Of a stretch of DNA of 51,974 bases, positions 51,044 through 51,974 are shown piece after piece (within the stretch, counting starts at the first letter, position 1; every line of letters starts with the position of its first letter). Source of the stretch: an uncultured Bacteroidales bacterium (GTDB lineage Bacteria; Bacteroidota; Bacteroidia; Bacteroidales; FEN-979); contig CAIQUS010000221.1 of the NCBI GenBank assembly GCA_903875045.1, positions 1 through 51,974 on the forward strand, read 5' to 3'. The notes under the pieces are model-generated. The model was given only the letters and a program-made list of their open reading frames with translations, searched no databases and was not told where the DNA came from. The translations under genes and the position numbers were made by a program.

Positions 51044-51974
51044 ATGTTGCCCAATTTAAAATCATTGACCTTGAAAAATAGAACCAATAAACCACGAAAA
51101 TCAGCAAAGACAAGACATGTCTTGTCTTTGCTGATGCTCCTGCTTATGGCGATGCTGAACGCCAACAGGATGATGGGTCAGACGACCGTACCTGATACGG
51201 TGTGTCTGGGATCTCAGAAACATTACTGGGTTGATGAATCAGTTGGGGCGGTATACATCTGGAGAATCGATGGGATTCAGCAACCATCGGTAACACATGA
51301 AATTTTTATAAACTGGAGTACCCTCGGGAATTTTAATCTCACGGTGCAGGAAAAATCAGCAGAGGATTGTTTTGGGGAAATAAAATCAAGCATAGTGGAA
51401 GTCAACCCTGCCGGACAGGTGAACCAGCCACCCAATCAGGTATTGTGTGACAGCTCTTTTTCTTCGCTGATCGCATTCACCACTATTAATTCAATTGGAA
51501 CAACTACTTATACCTGGACCAATAACGATACAACCATTGGTCTTGCTGCCAGTGGTACAGGGAGTATACCTGCTTTTCGTGCCCTGAACAGTGGTACAGG
51601 CCCTGTGATTGCTACTATCATCGTTATACCACATCTCCTGATTGGTTCTGTGACCTGTGATGGTCTTCCACAAACTTTTACCATTACCGTTAATCCCAAT
51701 CCCACACTTACTACCATTCCCGCTCCCAACCAGGAGATTTGTTCGGGCACAAGTACCAATATCGCGTTAAATTCAAACATCCCAGGCACTTTAATTTCCT
51801 GGGTTCCGGGGTTAACAAGCGGCAGCGCCAGCGGGTTTTTGCCAGGTTCCGGTTCTGCGATCTCACAGATTCTGACGAATCCTTCATTCACGACACCTGC
51901 GGTGGTTACCTATACCATCACCCCTGTGGTAAATGGATGTACAGGCAATATCATCAATTTCCCGGTAACTGTTA
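51044..51974 (+). CDS. Secreted PKD/Ig-like protein, 5' part only
   Basis: An open frame with ATG 51044, a stop codon just before it (TGA 51041-51043), and no stop through the right edge: 310 codons so far. N-terminus MLPNLKSLTLKNRTNK, then a signal-like core LSLLMLLLMAML (about 29-40). ATG 51134 is an alternative start inside the core. Mature protein: QTTVPDTVCLGSQ leads into a module with YIWRIDG and IFINWSTLGNFNLTV, matching the first module of the 304-residue protein. At least two more modules follow (about 126 onwards, each beginning with a Cys near CDSSFSS and CSGTSTN). A perfect 36-bp palindrome lies in codons 19-31. It may be a giant surface protein. Confidence 0.75.
   Translation, partial: MLPNLKSLTLKNRTNKPRKSAKTRHVLSLLMLLLMAMLNANRMMGQTTVPDTVCLGSQKHYWVDESVGAVYIWRIDGIQQPSVTHEIFINWSTLGNFNLTVQEKSAEDCFGEIKSSIVEVNPAGQVNQPPNQVLCDSSFSSLIAFTTINSIGTTTYTWTNNDTTIGLAASGTGSIPAFRALNSGTGPVIATIIVIPHLLIGSVTCDGLPQTFTITVNPNPTLTTIPAPNQEICSGTSTNIALNSNIPGTLISWVPGLTSGSASGFLPGSGSAISQILTNPSFTTPAVVTYTITPVVNGCTGNIINFPVTV
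51100..51135. repeat. Perfect 36-bp palindrome in the 5' coding region
   Basis: ATCAGCAAAGACAAGACA is followed at once by its exact reverse complement, with no loop; the centre lies between 51117 and 51118. It spans codons 19-31 of the partial gene. It could form a stable cruciform in DNA or a hairpin in the mRNA near the start, or be an assembly fold-back. Confidence 0.93.

Noticed and set aside
50736-51113. Minus-strand 125-residue frame
   Set aside because: Covers the hairpin-rich gap and the start of the next gene in antisense; no signal peptide or family.

Overview
The window looks like a chromosome segment of a Bacteroidota bacterium, probably an environmental, uncultured-type Bacteroidia or Sphingobacteriia relative. 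Several things point there: a fused SecDF; DUF4290 next to murA; a PorE-like and a PorG-like (DUF6089) protein of the type IX secretion system; the order nadK-porG-uppS-bamA-ompH-ompH; DUF2723; -7 boxes of the form TAnnTTTG; and weak Shine-Dalgarno signals. All functional calls are from reading sequence and remembered families; no search was run.

Layout. 1-0.4 kb: tail of a transposase-like gene. 0.4-8.4 kb and on to 9.8 kb: HD hydrolase (minus), then uvrD/pcrA, DUF4290-murA, grpE-dnaJ and an ABC-2 exporter pair (plus). 9.8-12.3 kb: a polyamine operon (minus) of biosynthetic arginine decarboxylase and a deoxyhypusine-synthase-like protein. 12.5-22.5 kb: a HEAT-like protein, secDF, a PorE-like OmpA protein overlapping a purM-type gene, prfA and pyrF. 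22.5-27.7 kb: ilvE (minus), htpG with a sigma-54-like promoter, and a lemA-TPM-TPM group. 27.8-38.7 kb: a long minus-strand envelope operon: dprA, rsgA, CBS protein, BamA/TamA-like protein, nadK, porG, uppS, bamA and two ompH/skp genes. 39-44.3 kb: glycosyltransferase, lgt, a DUF2723 membrane protein and tRNA-Gln(UUG).

44.7-52 kb is accessory in character. It holds a row of secreted, Ig/PKD-like proteins. Two of them end in the same tail (PIWHN), and a fifth, not closed within the window, starts at 51044. Between them lie a small protein built of eight octapeptide repeats (consensus xPRDGIxR) and a decayed ORF. This row, the octad protein and a perfect 36-bp palindrome at the start of the last gene are the best candidates for something undescribed.

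The intergenic spaces are unusual. Most long ones carry short tandem repeats with 7-9 bp units of several classes (TTTACGA, GTGGGCRR, GATGATGK, AACAATRCT, AAATTRG), many present at more than one site, plus a duplicated 77-bp palindromic element. No rRNA, CRISPR array, prophage or complete insertion sequence was seen.
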